The notes under the pieces: model-generated
Database searches by the model: none
What the model saw: the letters and a program-made list of their open reading frames with translations, nothing else
Told to the model about the DNA's origin: nothing
Part shown: positions 1-9,891 of the stretch, in pieces
Position numbering within the stretch: position 1 is the stretch's first letter
How the letters are laid out: every line of letters starts with the position of its first letter
NCBI RefSeq assembly: GCF_013407955.1
Contig: NZ_JACCBU010000001.1
Location: forward strand, 3,534,001 to 3,598,000
Reading direction: 5' to 3'
DNA: 64,000 bases
From: Microlunatus parietis
GTDB taxonomy: Bacteria > Actinomycetota > Actinomycetes > Propionibacteriales > Propionibacteriaceae
Made by a program: the position numbers and the translations under genes

Positions 1-2021
1 AACGTCATGAGGGTTTCTCGCGTGCAGCCGACTTCGCGCGCGATGTCGGCGATGCCACGATGCCAGGTGGCGTATTCCTCGTGAAGCCATGACGGGTTGA
101 CGTAGAACACGCCTGCTTCTGCAGCAGCATGCTGGATGGATGAGCCTGTGGGTGCAGGGAGGATGCGATGGGAGAGATTGGGGCGGGACCGTCCTGGCCG
201 GGGCAGCGGGTGGGCGCGCAGGACCGTGCGGACGTGCTGGAGTGAGATGCCAAGCTCGGCAGCGATGGTCGGGATCGACTGGTGTCGATCCAGGATCGCT
301 CGGTGAACGAGGGCCGGATCGGTGTGCTCTGGCTCGGCGCCGGGCCATCGGCTCGCGCTCACCCAGTCGGTTGGCGGCTCCCAGGTGAGGGGTTCGCCGG
401 TGATGCCCGCCGAGTCGAGGAGTTGCCTGGCGTGCTGGTGGAGGGCGTCGGCGACGCCGGCGGACATGAAGTCGGCGAAGGCGTGGTAGCGATCTGCGCG
501 GGCAGTGCCGGAGAAGTATTGGTATGGGCGCGGGGCGCTGAGGAGGCTTCCGCCGGTGATGAGTTCGTAGAGGTAGCGGCGCGCGTTGTCGAGGGTCTTG
601 GCGGGGCCGCCGGGGAAGCCGCGAGAGATCCGGTTCCAGGCGCGGGCATCGATCAGTTTCGTGGTCGCGGCGAGTTGGCGTCGCCTGGCGTAGTCGATCG
701 GGATGTCGTGGTCGTCGATAGCGAACGCGAGTTCGGCGAGCATGCCCAGCGTCGTCTTGCCGGAGGGCCTGTCCAGCAGACGCCCGAGGTAATACATGAC
801 GGTGTTCGGTTTGAGGTCCGCGCCGACCAGCGGCAGGATGTGGCCTTTGAGTGGGAGTGCGCTGTGCGGTAGCAGCAGCGCGGCCAGCATCGTGGTGCGG
901 AAGTAGGCGGCTTCCGTTTCCTCATCGCAGAGACGTATCGCCCAGGCCGGCCAGAGTTGGTCGGGCAGCCTCGCGGCTCGTTTGATCGCCGGGTCTGTGT
1001 TGCTGGGCTGGTGCGGCGGGAGCAGTCTCATCGTCGTCAGGCTCGTGCCGTAGCGAACTCGATCGACTGGGCTGAGAAGACCGGCCAGGGCGCGACCTCG
1101 TGCGATTCGTGTGCGCAGCTGCGGGCTGGCGATGCGCCAGGAGTGCGGGATCGCTTTGGGTCTCCTGCCGACATCGGCGTCCTCGACGACCCGGAGCAGC
1201 GGGTCGGGCTGGGCATCCTCGCCATTGAGCAGGAGGCCAGCGGCAGCGGTGAGCCGGTCGGCTCGCAGCATCGCGATCGATGGCTGCACGCTGTAGGACT
1301 GCCGGTTCTTCGATGCCAGGTGAACGGCGATCAGGGTGAGATCGATCAGTTCCGACATCGCCTCCTGGCGGGAGTTCTTGCTCCCGGAGGGATTCCGGAC
1401 CTCGGTCAGCAGCCGGTCGATGAGCCGTTGCGCGTCTGCCGCAGCAGCCACGTCGAGACACGCTGGCGGTTCGATGCCGGATAGGTCTTGGCCGCAGGCG
1501 CAGAGCAGCCGGTTCCGCTCGGTGGAGGCAACGCGATCCGATGGGCCACCGGGCCAGAAACTGGGTCCCGCGATCGACCCTTTCTGCGGAGCCTCGCAGC
1601 GTGAGCAGTGTTCGACCAGGAGGCAGTGGTGGCGAAGGCAGAAGAACTGCAACCTGAGCCGCCAGTCCGCAGACCATTCGCCGCCGGAGTCCGCGAGGCA
1701 GGACGGGCAGAATCGGCTGGTCGACCGCGGCGACCACACTCGGAGCATCGCGATAGGAGGCACCCGCAGCGAGGGGCGGAGCATGTCGGCAACGGCAACG
1801 GCGACGGCGTTCAGCCCGGTCGCTGCGCAGATCTGATCGACGGCCTCCCCGGTGGCCTCTGGTCTGCCCCAGCTTCCCTGGGACGGGGCGGGCAGATCGA
1901 GCGCGGTGAGCATCGTCCGAATGCTGACTCGCAGCCTGGTCGCGTAGGTGACCAGCCATACCTCGAACGATTCGCCAGGCAGCGGCGCGAGTGTGAACGG
2001 TAGCCGCCCGGCCTGGGTCAT
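1..2021 (-). CDS. tniQ: TniQ/TnsD-like transposition target-selection protein (3' end outside window)
   Basis: At least 673 codons are open from an ATG that overlaps the tnsC stop (ATGA), with no stop before the window edge. The N-terminus has the TniQ pattern: a Pro-rich start followed by PLPGESFEVWL (about residues 13-23), then a zinc-ribbon region with CPSCL (C105, C108), CLRHHC and CSRC (to C142) and a further CAC pair. Family knowledge: TniQ/TnsD proteins pick the insertion site and pass it to the AAA+ protein TnsC. Typical TniQ is about 400 residues and Tn7 TnsD about 500, so this long form with HTH-like segments near its visible C-terminal end (IPTIAAELGIS, IADIAREVGC) is more TnsD-like, which suggests a sequence-specific attachment site. 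The target itself cannot be seen. The family assignment is firm; the target type is inference. Confidence 0.85.
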   Translation of the reverse strand, partial: MTQAGRLPFTLAPLPGESFEVWLVTYATRLRVSIRTMLTALDLPAPSQGSWGRPEATGEAVDQICAATGLNAVAVAVADMLRPSLRVPPIAMLRVWSPRSTSRFCPSCLADSGGEWSADWRLRLQFFCLRHHCLLVEHCSRCEAPQKGSIAGPSFWPGGPSDRVASTERNRLLCACGQDLSGIEPPACLDVAAAADAQRLIDRLLTEVRNPSGSKNSRQEAMSELIDLTLIAVHLASKNRQSYSVQPSIAMLRADRLTAAAGLLLNGEDAQPDPLLRVVEDADVGRRPKAIPHSWRIASPQLRTRIARGRALAGLLSPVDRVRYGTSLTTMRLLPPHQPSNTDPAIKRAARLPDQLWPAWAIRLCDEETEAAYFRTTMLAALLLPHSALPLKGHILPLVGADLKPNTVMYYLGRLLDRPSGKTTLGMLAELAFAIDDHDIPIDYARRRQLAATTKLIDARAWNRISRGFPGGPAKTLDNARRYLYELITGGSLLSAPRPYQYFSGTARADRYHAFADFMSAGVADALHQHARQLLDSAGITGEPLTWEPPTDWVSASRWPGAEPEHTDPALVHRAILDRHQSIPTIAAELGISLQHVRTVLRAHPLPRPGRSRPNLSHRILPAPTGSSIQHAAAEAGVFYVNPSWLHEEYATWHRGIADIAREVGCTRETLMT

Positions 2022-3169
2022 GCCGCCCGCTGCCGCCTGGTGCGCTTCGTAGTCGGGTCGAGCGGGGCAGGCGGGCGCGTGTCGAGCGCCGCAGTGATCC
2101 CGGCGCGGGCGGTCTCTGCGGCCTGGTCGATGCGCACTCCGTCGAGGAGATCGACGCTGAGCGCCTCGGTGCCGGTCTTGATCGCGCGGTAGCAGCCGCG
2201 CCCGATCAGCGACATCAGCGACGCGAAGTGCCCGGACGAGCGGGCGAACAGGTAGTCCGACAGTTCGGCGAGCGTGCCCCGGCGGGTGTGGGCGAGCACG
2301 AGGTCGCGTTCGATCGCGAGTATCAGTTGCCGCCAGGTCGCCCGTCCCGCCTTGGTGCGCGTCTCGAACGGTTCCAGGTTCACCACCGTCCAACGTCTCG
2401 CGGTCTGTGACAAGGCGGCGTCGGCTCCGGTGAATCCCTCATCGAGCAGGCCGCGGGCGTGCAGCCCGACGCCGACGAACACGAACGTCACGGGGAATGT
2501 GTTGGCGAGCCATTTGAAGTGGTTGGCGACCTCGCGGCCGTCGCGCCGGTTCATGTCGAGGAAGTGGACGTCATCGACGACGATCAGGCGGGTCTTGCAG
2601 GCCGCGACGCATTCTGCGGCCCGGTGCGCCAGCGACTGGGCGGTGCCGCGGTCGGAGCCTGGCAGCCCGTAGAAGCGGCAGAGCATCGAGTTCAGGCTTC
2701 GCATCGTCGTGTGCGAGGTGAGTCCGAGATGGACGACCGGAACCCGCTGCCATGCCCCGTCGCCGGCCCCGACTGTGGGGCCGTAGAGGTCGATCTGGTC
2801 GCGGTGGAATCCGCGGGCGAACGCGACCGCTGCGGTGCTCTTGCCGAGCCCTGGCAGCGCGTCGAGGACGGCGGCGGGTTTCACTTTCTCGCCGTCCTGC
2901 ATGTTCGCCCCGACGATCTCGTCCAGCTCATCGAGCACTGCCCCGAGTGCTGGGGTGCGGATCGGGCCGAGGTTCGCATGCCAGCCCGCCCGCAAGTGGT
3001 TGTAGCGCAGTCGTTCGGGTGCGGGCATCGCCTCGATCTCGGCGATTGTGTGCGCTGGTGGCCGTGTGCGCGGCGGGGCCTGGGCCATCTGGAACCAGCC
3101 TGCCTTGGTCGACAGATCCCAGTCACGCTCCTCGTCGGCCAGCTCCGCCGTCGTCGCCGGGATGCTCAC
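2018..3169 (-). CDS. tnsC: TnsC/TniB-like AAA+ transposition regulator
   Basis: 383 residues. Walker A is ALPGLGKST (about 104-112) and Walker B is RLIVVDD (about 194-200), followed by a long helical C-terminus ending in basic residues. This is the TnsC/TniB type of ATPase that links a target-bound TniQ/TnsD to the TnsB transposase. It overlaps the tnsB stop by 4 bp (ATGA) and tniQ by 4 bp, so the module is translated as one operon in the order tnsA-tnsB-tnsC-tniQ. The length is between TniB (about 300) and Tn7 TnsC (about 550). ATPase-based target immunity is known for the family and is not testable here. Confidence 0.9.
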   Translation of the reverse strand: MSIPATTAELADEERDWDLSTKAGWFQMAQAPPRTRPPAHTIAEIEAMPAPERLRYNHLRAGWHANLGPIRTPALGAVLDELDEIVGANMQDGEKVKPAAVLDALPGLGKSTAAVAFARGFHRDQIDLYGPTVGAGDGAWQRVPVVHLGLTSHTTMRSLNSMLCRFYGLPGSDRGTAQSLAHRAAECVAACKTRLIVVDDVHFLDMNRRDGREVANHFKWLANTFPVTFVFVGVGLHARGLLDEGFTGADAALSQTARRWTVVNLEPFETRTKAGRATWRQLILAIERDLVLAHTRRGTLAELSDYLFARSSGHFASLMSLIGRGCYRAIKTGTEALSVDLLDGVRIDQAAETARAGITAALDTRPPAPLDPTTKRTRRQRAA

Positions 3170-5241
3170 GAGATCACCTCAAACGCCTCGGCGTAGAACT
3201 CCTCGTCGCCGACGTCGAGCTCGTCCTCGGTGTCATCATCACTGGCAGCCCAGGCTGCATCGTCAGGCTCGGGAGGTTTCTCGACCGCGTGCAGCACCGC
3301 AGGTGCGGCGACCTCCGCTGTGGGTGTGGTTCCGGTGAGGCGTGCCTGGCGTTGCTCGCTGGCGCGGACGGCCATCCGGCGTTCGGCGGGGTGCCGGGTC
3401 AGGCCCGCATCCCAGCGATCCAGCAGCCCGGACAGTGCCCGCCGGTCATCGACATGGCGATCCTCGGTCAGCGCGAGTTGCCGGGCGTAGGCCAGCGCCT
3501 CGGCCGAGAACGGTGCGGCAACGGCGGTGGCGTGCTCCCACTCCAAAGCGTGCCAGGACTGGTCGGCGGGGTCTTGGAAGTAGACCTTGGAGATGTCGTC
3601 GGTGTCGTAGCGCACCGGCCACTTGCCCGCGTGAGCACCCGCGAAGTTGCTCGTCCGGTTCCGATACCGGGTCAACGCCGGGCCGTTGTAGCGCAGGCCG
3701 TTCAGCTCGATCCCGTAGTGCTGGATCGTCCGCCACGCCACCGGCAGGAAGTCGAACACCAGGTCCGGGCTGGCCGGCACCCGCAGCCGGCCCGTGCGGG
3801 TCATCCCGTGGGCGAACATCTCCGCCGGCGACAGCTCCAGCCCCGGCACCTGCGCATCGGCGAGCCCAGCGTGCGGGCGGTGGTGATAGATGCTCCCGAC
3901 CCATTCGCGGATGATCGACTCCAGCTCATCGATGAAGAAGTAGGCGCACCCGGCGGGGTCTTTGCCGCGGCTGTGCACGTCCGGGCCGGTGTAGCCCGGC
4001 AGCGCTTCCAGCAGCTGCTCGCGGACGGTGCGGAAGAACCGCTCGACCGCAGCCTTATCGGTCGGGGTGAGCGGGCGGGCGGGCTGAACCGAGATGCCCA
4101 GCCGGGAGCACACGCTCAGCAGATGGTTCGACAGGTAGATCTTGCCGTGATCGACCACGATCGTCTCCGCAGCCACCCCCGCCAACCCGGTCTGACGCTC
4201 CTCGCCTGCGACGATGACCTGATCCGGCAGGCCCGCATACGGCAGCAGCCCGCCCGACGTCGTGAGCCGGGTGTCCGGGCGCAGCGACTCGAACAGCACC
4301 AGCGCCGCATCGACCGACTTCGTCGACATCGGCGAGAGCCTGAGCCCTGTGATCGACCGCGAGTACAAGTCCATCGCGATCGTCAGCTCGCAGCGCACCC
4401 ATTTCAGCGTGATCGGCTCCATCGCGAACACGTCCAGCGTCGTCGTATCCAGCAGCAGATACTCGCCCGGCCGCGTCGCCCGCAATCTCCCGTATGCGCC
4501 CTCCGGCCTGGCCGCGATCGAGCGCTTGCCTTTGGTGCTGCCGGTGAACGCGTTGCTTCCGCGGGTGAGCTCGCCCAGGACGGTCCGAGCTCGACGCTGT
4601 GACGGTTCGGGCACGACCCCCTCGCCGTGCTCGGCGGCCAGACGCTGCGAGATGCGTTGCAGCACCAGTGTCTGCGTCGGCCGGGCCGCGTCGGTGTGCT
4701 CGGCAAGAACCGTCCGACACATCTCCAGCCACCGCTCATCCACCCCGGCCAGCGGATCGGCCGTCTTCGCGGCCCGCTGGTCGAGCAGACCCGCTGGCCC
4801 GAGCTCACGAAACGCGCTCACCCAGCGCTTCACTGATCTGAGCCCGACGCCCATCTCCGCAGCTTTCGTCTCATACCGCTGCATGAGCGGCCGCGCCGGG
4901 TCGTACTCGGGTCGTGGTTCGCCCAGTGCCGCGTCCTCGGCGTCGCCGGAGCGATACCCGGTGAGAACTTCGTGAATGTGCGCCAGTCGATCAGTCAGCT
5001 GCGCTTCTTGCGCCTCGGTCAAGTTCTCCAGCACCGGCCCCAACGCGGGAGCAGGATCGGACTCAGCGCCGACGATCGCGACAGACGGGTCGGCCAGCAA
5101 CGAGGCGGTATGGACAGTGACCATCTGACCGCGGGCCCCGCGCAACCGCAGCCGCTCCGCCTCCACGCCCATCACCGTGAACCAGTCGCCATCCCAGCTC
5201 AGCCGCGTACCCACGCCGACGACCGCGGTCCGCGCGCTCAT
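3166..5241 (-). CDS. tnsB: TnsB-like DDE transposase (Mu/Tn7 superfamily)
   Basis: 691 residues. An N-terminal DNA-binding region with an HTH (MGVGLRSVKRWVSAF, near 130-144) precedes an rve-type catalytic core with D265 (LLLDTTTLD), D364 (IVVDHGKIY) and E400 (DKAAVERFF). The 35-residue D-to-E spacing is the classical DDE arrangement. A Mu C-terminal-type barrel follows, then an acidic tail rich in Asp/Glu that could contact TnsC. It makes the 3'-end cuts and joins the element to the target. Start and stop overlap both neighbours by 4 bp. The catalytic triad is intact, so the enzyme is probably active. Confidence 0.93.
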   Translation of the reverse strand: MSARTAVVGVGTRLSWDGDWFTVMGVEAERLRLRGARGQMVTVHTASLLADPSVAIVGAESDPAPALGPVLENLTEAQEAQLTDRLAHIHEVLTGYRSGDAEDAALGEPRPEYDPARPLMQRYETKAAEMGVGLRSVKRWVSAFRELGPAGLLDQRAAKTADPLAGVDERWLEMCRTVLAEHTDAARPTQTLVLQRISQRLAAEHGEGVVPEPSQRRARTVLGELTRGSNAFTGSTKGKRSIAARPEGAYGRLRATRPGEYLLLDTTTLDVFAMEPITLKWVRCELTIAMDLYSRSITGLRLSPMSTKSVDAALVLFESLRPDTRLTTSGGLLPYAGLPDQVIVAGEERQTGLAGVAAETIVVDHGKIYLSNHLLSVCSRLGISVQPARPLTPTDKAAVERFFRTVREQLLEALPGYTGPDVHSRGKDPAGCAYFFIDELESIIREWVGSIYHHRPHAGLADAQVPGLELSPAEMFAHGMTRTGRLRVPASPDLVFDFLPVAWRTIQHYGIELNGLRYNGPALTRYRNRTSNFAGAHAGKWPVRYDTDDISKVYFQDPADQSWHALEWEHATAVAAPFSAEALAYARQLALTEDRHVDDRRALSGLLDRWDAGLTRHPAERRMAVRASEQRQARLTGTTPTAEVAAPAVLHAVEKPPEPDDAAWAASDDDTEDELDVGDEEFYAEAFEVIS

Positions 5242-5948
5242 GCGGCATGCTCCAGCACTGTGGCCGCCGACAACGGCGCATCCAGGTCAGCGCGGAACAC
5301 GCCCCGCCACACCAAGTGCAGCGCGGCGGCCCGCACATCCTCCGCCGCATCGGGCCACTCCGCTTCGATCTGGCCGAGCGACGCCGATCCGCGAGACCGC
5401 TCGGCAAGCCGGGTCACCGTGGCCTGATCCACCCGGTTGGGATGCCGGTAGGCGGCCAGGAACCGGACGTTCGAGAGCCGCGTCGGGTCAATCCCCGACC
5501 AGACCTCGTGCCGCCAGCCGCAACTGGTGAAGACCTCTTCGGCCCATTCCAGCGCCTCGGCGATTTTCGGCCGATCCAGCTGATCGGCGGGCTTCACGTT
5601 CACCACCGTCACCGACTCATCCGCGTGCAGCAGCAAGAAATCGGGCACATGCCGACGCCGCACCCCATCGACCTCCGCGGTCACGCAGAACGGCTGCGCA
5701 GCAATCGCTACGATCTCGGGATCGAAATCAGCCAGCAGCAGCCGAGCCAGCTCCAATCGGCTTTCGTACACGACGTGAGCGCCGACGGTCGATGACCAGT
5801 ACCAGCCCGAGTAGTGCGGCTGCCCGTGCCGCCAACGGAACGTCCGCCACGGCGAACCCGCCACGAGTATCCGCGGCGGCACGAGCGCGAGATCGGTGGT
5901 CGACTCCTCACCGGCGGCGTCCTTGAAGCTGACCGAGTACGTGCCCAT
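5238..5948 (-). CDS. tnsA: TnsA-like heteromeric transposase endonuclease subunit
   Basis: 236 residues. The TnsA nuclease core is visible: E62 in VVYESRLELARL, D103 in RRHVPDFLLL and K119 in TVVNVKP, matching the Glu-Asp-(X)-Lys order of restriction-enzyme-like folds. A C-terminal region that normally contacts TnsC/TnsB follows. It would cut the 5' ends, so the element would move by cut-and-paste rather than by cointegrate formation as in Tn5053-type elements that lack TnsA. It is the first gene of the operon. Its upstream region, 5949-6118, is non-coding and carries the presumed transposon end. The start is the ATG at 5948; no competing start is better. Confidence 0.88.
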   Translation of the reverse strand: MGTYSVSFKDAAGEESTTDLALVPPRILVAGSPWRTFRWRHGQPHYSGWYWSSTVGAHVVYESRLELARLLLADFDPEIVAIAAQPFCVTAEVDGVRRRHVPDFLLLHADESVTVVNVKPADQLDRPKIAEALEWAEEVFTSCGWRHEVWSGIDPTRLSNVRFLAAYRHPNRVDQATVTRLAERSRGSASLGQIEAEWPDAAEDVRAAALHLVWRGVFRADLDAPLSAATVLEHAA

Positions 5949-6043
5949 CGCTGTTCCCTCCGCAGCGCTCCCGCTCGCAGGGAACCATTGCTGGCAACGC
6001 TACGGAACCAGACCGCCGATCCTCGCGCCCCACGCCAGGCAGG

Positions 6044-6118
6044 GGCCAACAAAGCGGCCAAGGGCCAACTCGGGGCCAAATAGGGTGGCCAAAGGGCCAA
6101 CTTCAATGCATCCCTACA
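6044..6118. repeat. Probable Tn7-like transposon end with TnsB-type binding repeats
   Basis: Six copies of GGCCAA start at 6044, 6056, 6063, 6074, 6087 and 6095, all in the same orientation, between the tnsA start and the next gene's stop. Read from the outside inward on the minus strand, a TGTAGGGATGCATTG tip (beginning at 6118) is followed by repeated TTGGCC boxes. Tn7-family ends begin with TGT and carry several TnsB sites, so this is the expected design. The exact tip is inferred from TGT and position; the other end is outside the window. Confidence 0.6.
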
Positions 6119-6132
6119 GGACGATGAGAGGG

Positions 6133-6399
6133 TCAGAGTTGCCGGCCGAGGTCGATCAGCCAGTTCATCCACGCCACCCCACCGCCGGCCAGGGCCGCCG
6201 CGCCGAGCGCGACCAGCACCCCGGTACGGCCCTTCCCGGCCACCGCGTAATTGCCGTTCGCGGCCGCAACCGCCCAGATGACCGCCGAGACGATCACCAT
6301 CAGCACGGCGACGATGAGCACGAACGTCAGCAGTGCACCGACCACGTGCCGCAGGTCACCGATCCCGCCCAGCCCGTCGAAGTCGGGGAACACGTCCAT
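6133..6399 (-). CDS. Small two-helix membrane protein of conjugative elements (DUF6112/VirB2-like)
   Basis: 88 residues. A short N-terminus (MDVFPDFDGLGGIGDL) precedes two hydrophobic helices, about 20-47 and 61-83, joined by a small basic loop (AAANGNYAVAGKGRTG). The pattern resembles DUF6112 membrane proteins found beside type IV secretion genes in actinobacterial integrative elements, possibly pilin/VirB2-like; that role is inference. It lies 6 bp downstream of the peptidoglycan hydrolase gene and is the last transfer gene before the Tn7-like element, whose proposed tip lies 15 bp from its stop codon. The usual next genes (SCO6880-like, VirB4-like ATPase) are missing here. Confidence 0.7.
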   Translation of the reverse strand: MDVFPDFDGLGGIGDLRHVVGALLTFVLIVAVLMVIVSAVIWAVAAANGNYAVAGKGRTGVLVALGAAALAGGGVAWMNWLIDLGRQL

Positions 6400-6405
6400 C
6401 GCGAT

Positions 6406-8037
6406 TCAGCCGCCGGACCGTGCTGTCCAGTGCAAGTGGTCCAGGTGTCCACCGGTTACCGATCCGGGATCGTGCATGCCGCCGCCGTCGTAGGGCCGCC
6501 AGCCCTCATCGGCACGTGCGAGGGACCAGATGCGCTGCTGCCAGATCAGGTATTCGATCCCGAGGATCTCGGCGTGCTCCTTGAGCCAGTTGGTGACGGC
6601 CCACCCGAGCTCGAGCGCGTCGCCGGTAGCGGCCTGACCGATGGCGTTCCCGAAGGTCCCGTCGCAGGCCCGGCCGAGGGGATGTTCCGATGCCGTGCCG
6701 GGGCGCGGCGACCAGCACGCCCACGAGGTGTCCGGGAACGCGGCGCGGATCTCGGCGAGGATGTGGGCGGTGCGGGCGGTGATCTGCCCGTTGCTGGTGG
6801 GGTCATCCACGAGTCGATCGGGATCGCTGCCCTGGAACGGGGCTGGCGGGGTGTCGGGCGCCAATCCGGTGGCCGGGTTGCAGCCGTCCGGCCCGCCGGT
6901 TTCGGGGGTGGGTAGCTTCGCCGCGCCGTGGGTGTTCAGCCAGGGTTCGGGGTCGATCGCGGCGGCGTTGGTGCCGCCGGGGCGGACCTCGAAGTGTAGG
7001 TGGGTGCCGGTGGAGTGGCCCGAGGAGCCGACATCGCCGATGTGCTGCCCGGCGGTCACTTGGTCGCCGGCGGCGACGTGGATGCCGTGGTCCCACATGT
7101 GCGCGTACGCGGTGGCGACGGTCCGGCCACCGATGGTGTGTTCGACCACGATCAGGTTCCCGTACCCGCCCGAGGCCCCAGCGACGGTCACCGTCCCGTC
7201 CGCGACGGCGAGGATCGGGGTGCCGTTTGGTGCGGCGAAGTCGACGCCGGTGTGCATCTTGTACTCACCGGTGACCGGGTGGACCCGCATGCCGAAGCCG
7301 CTGGCCCGCACCCAGGTGCCCTCCGGCAGCGGGAACACCACGCGTGAGGACTCCGGCAGTGTTCCGGCCGGGCCGCCGGACCCGGTGCCGGTTCGGGTGA
7401 GGGTGTTGAGGATGGTGGCGGCGACCGGCTCGTAGTTGCGATACCTGTCGGGGTAGGCGGAGACTTCGACGGCTTGGGCGGCTTCGCCGGGGTCCATGTC
7501 CTGCCAGCCGGGTATGTCCAGCAGCCCACGCGGCGAGGGATGGTTGGGGCCGGTTGGGCCGCCGAAGAACGCCTTCGCTTGGTAGGTGGGGTCCATCAGC
7601 TCGGCGACCGTGCCCCACCCTGCTGCGGGTCGCATCTGGAACAGGCCGAGGGAGTCGTGGTCGGAGCCGTTGCCATCGTTCGGGTAGGACCCGCTCTCGG
7701 GGTAGGCGCCGGTGTTGGCGAGTTGACGCAGGGTGGATTCGGTGAGCGCGGCCATGAGCGCGATCTGGATGCCGGGGCGGCCCACCCCGTCGATCCGGTT
7801 GCCGATCTCGATGATCGTCGCGGCGTGGGTCAACTGCTTCCGGTTCAGCGTGAACCGTGTGCCGTCGGCTGTGGTGGCGGCCAGCGAGTCGGGTACGTTC
7901 CTGACCACGATCCCACCACCGCCGACGGTGCAGGCGGCGTTGGCGGCCGGGTTCGTCAACACCCCGACCGAGACCAGCGCGAGCATCGGGGCCAGGAACA
8001 GCAGCGCGAGTGCTGCGATGAAGAGCTTCTTCAGCAC
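6406..8037 (-). CDS. Secreted/membrane-anchored peptidoglycan hydrolase (lytic transglycosylase-like + M23 peptidase)
   Basis: 543 residues. An N-terminal hydrophobic segment (about 5-28) works as signal or anchor. Next comes a transglycosylase-like region with a TESTLRQL motif and GLFQMRPAAGWG (about 95-180), then an M23 (LytM) metallopeptidase core with GMRVHPVTGEYKMHTGVDF and HLHFEV supplying the zinc ligands (about 250-355). The C-terminal region (HPLGRACDGTFGN and GGHLDHLHWT) resembles the extra domain seen in actinobacterial conjugative hydrolases. Likely role: a VirB1-like enzyme opening the wall for the transfer machinery. It sits between the TcpC-like gene and the small membrane protein gene in the same operon. 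Confidence 0.85.
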   Translation of the reverse strand: MLKKLFIAALALLFLAPMLALVSVGVLTNPAANAACTVGGGGIVVRNVPDSLAATTADGTRFTLNRKQLTHAATIIEIGNRIDGVGRPGIQIALMAALTESTLRQLANTGAYPESGSYPNDGNGSDHDSLGLFQMRPAAGWGTVAELMDPTYQAKAFFGGPTGPNHPSPRGLLDIPGWQDMDPGEAAQAVEVSAYPDRYRNYEPVAATILNTLTRTGTGSGGPAGTLPESSRVVFPLPEGTWVRASGFGMRVHPVTGEYKMHTGVDFAAPNGTPILAVADGTVTVAGASGGYGNLIVVEHTIGGRTVATAYAHMWDHGIHVAAGDQVTAGQHIGDVGSSGHSTGTHLHFEVRPGGTNAAAIDPEPWLNTHGAAKLPTPETGGPDGCNPATGLAPDTPPAPFQGSDPDRLVDDPTSNGQITARTAHILAEIRAAFPDTSWACWSPRPGTASEHPLGRACDGTFGNAIGQAATGDALELGWAVTNWLKEHAEILGIEYLIWQQRIWSLARADEGWRPYDGGGMHDPGSVTGGHLDHLHWTARSGG

Positions 8038-8054
8038 GACAACACTCCGCGGCC

Positions 8055-8756
8055 TTATTGGAGGGGGTTGTCGAGCTGGGACAACCGGAGCAGGTGGCAG
8101 GTGTCGTAGGTGGGCGCGCAGACGATGAACACCGTGAACGCCACCGCATGCTCGGAGGTGACGGGCTCCTCATTCCAGACACCTTCGCGATGGCGGGTGC
8201 CCTCGATGGTGTACGCGACCGTGCCGGGTGCGAGCTGGCCCGGCTGGGCCTGCTCCACTACGGTGTCCCACGCCTCGGGGACGAAGATGTTGTCGATGGT
8301 GAGGTGCTGGGCGGTGGCGTACTGCCGTAGCTCGATCCACGCCTCACGGGTGGGCAGGTAGATGGCCACGTCGGAGGCGAGCCCGGCCTGCTCCTCACCG
8401 GACGGGTCGCCGACGGCGAGGATCACGCTCGTGTAGTCCAGCGGCATGAACCCCGATGCGGTGTCCCACGCGAACAGCACCTCGGCGACGTTGCGGATGA
8501 AGGTCTCCGGGTCATCGGAACCGGCCACGGCCGGCAGGCGTGGCGGAGTCTGCGGCGTGCCGGGCGATGTCGTGGCCGGTCCCGGCCGGGTGCCGCCACC
8601 GTCGGTGCCGGTGTCGCTGGTGGTACGGGGTCCGGTGAGCAGGCCGTAGACACCGATTCCGGCCAACACCACGATCGCGGTCAATCCGGCGATCAGCGCG
8701 ATCAGGCGCCGACGGGAACGGGCATCAGATGACGTGAACGGAGTCTTCATGCCCAT
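8055..8756 (-). CDS. Membrane-anchored conjugative transfer protein (TcpC/VirB8-like, tentative)
   Basis: 233 residues from the ATG at 8756. The frame is open further upstream, but that extension overlaps the ParB-like gene and is Arg/Pro-rich out-of-frame noise. One transmembrane helix lies near residues 18-37 after a short basic cytoplasmic tail, followed by a Thr/Gly/Pro-rich linker and an extracellular domain of about 150 residues with two cysteines near the end. The layout (short tail, one helix, outside domain) and the place in a transfer operon suit a TcpC/VirB8-type channel component. No diagnostic motif was recognised, so the function is inference. Confidence 0.65.
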   Translation of the reverse strand: MGMKTPFTSSDARSRRRLIALIAGLTAIVVLAGIGVYGLLTGPRTTSDTGTDGGGTRPGPATTSPGTPQTPPRLPAVAGSDDPETFIRNVAEVLFAWDTASGFMPLDYTSVILAVGDPSGEEQAGLASDVAIYLPTREAWIELRQYATAQHLTIDNIFVPEAWDTVVEQAQPGQLAPGTVAYTIEGTRHREGVWNEEPVTSEHAVAFTVFIVCAPTYDTCHLLRLSQLDNPLQ

Positions 8757-8805
8757 CAGGTGCGCCGCCGTACCCGACGAGAAGGGGATGGGTGCGGCGC
8801 AAGGG

Positions 8806-9887
<1,082 letters not shown>

Positions 9888-9891
<4 letters not shown>

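Noticed and set aside
922..1959. 345-residue minus-strand frame within tniQ
   Set aside because: Very Arg/Pro-rich and out of frame with the TniQ reading, whose motifs (PxPxES, CPxCL) are clear; a shadow.
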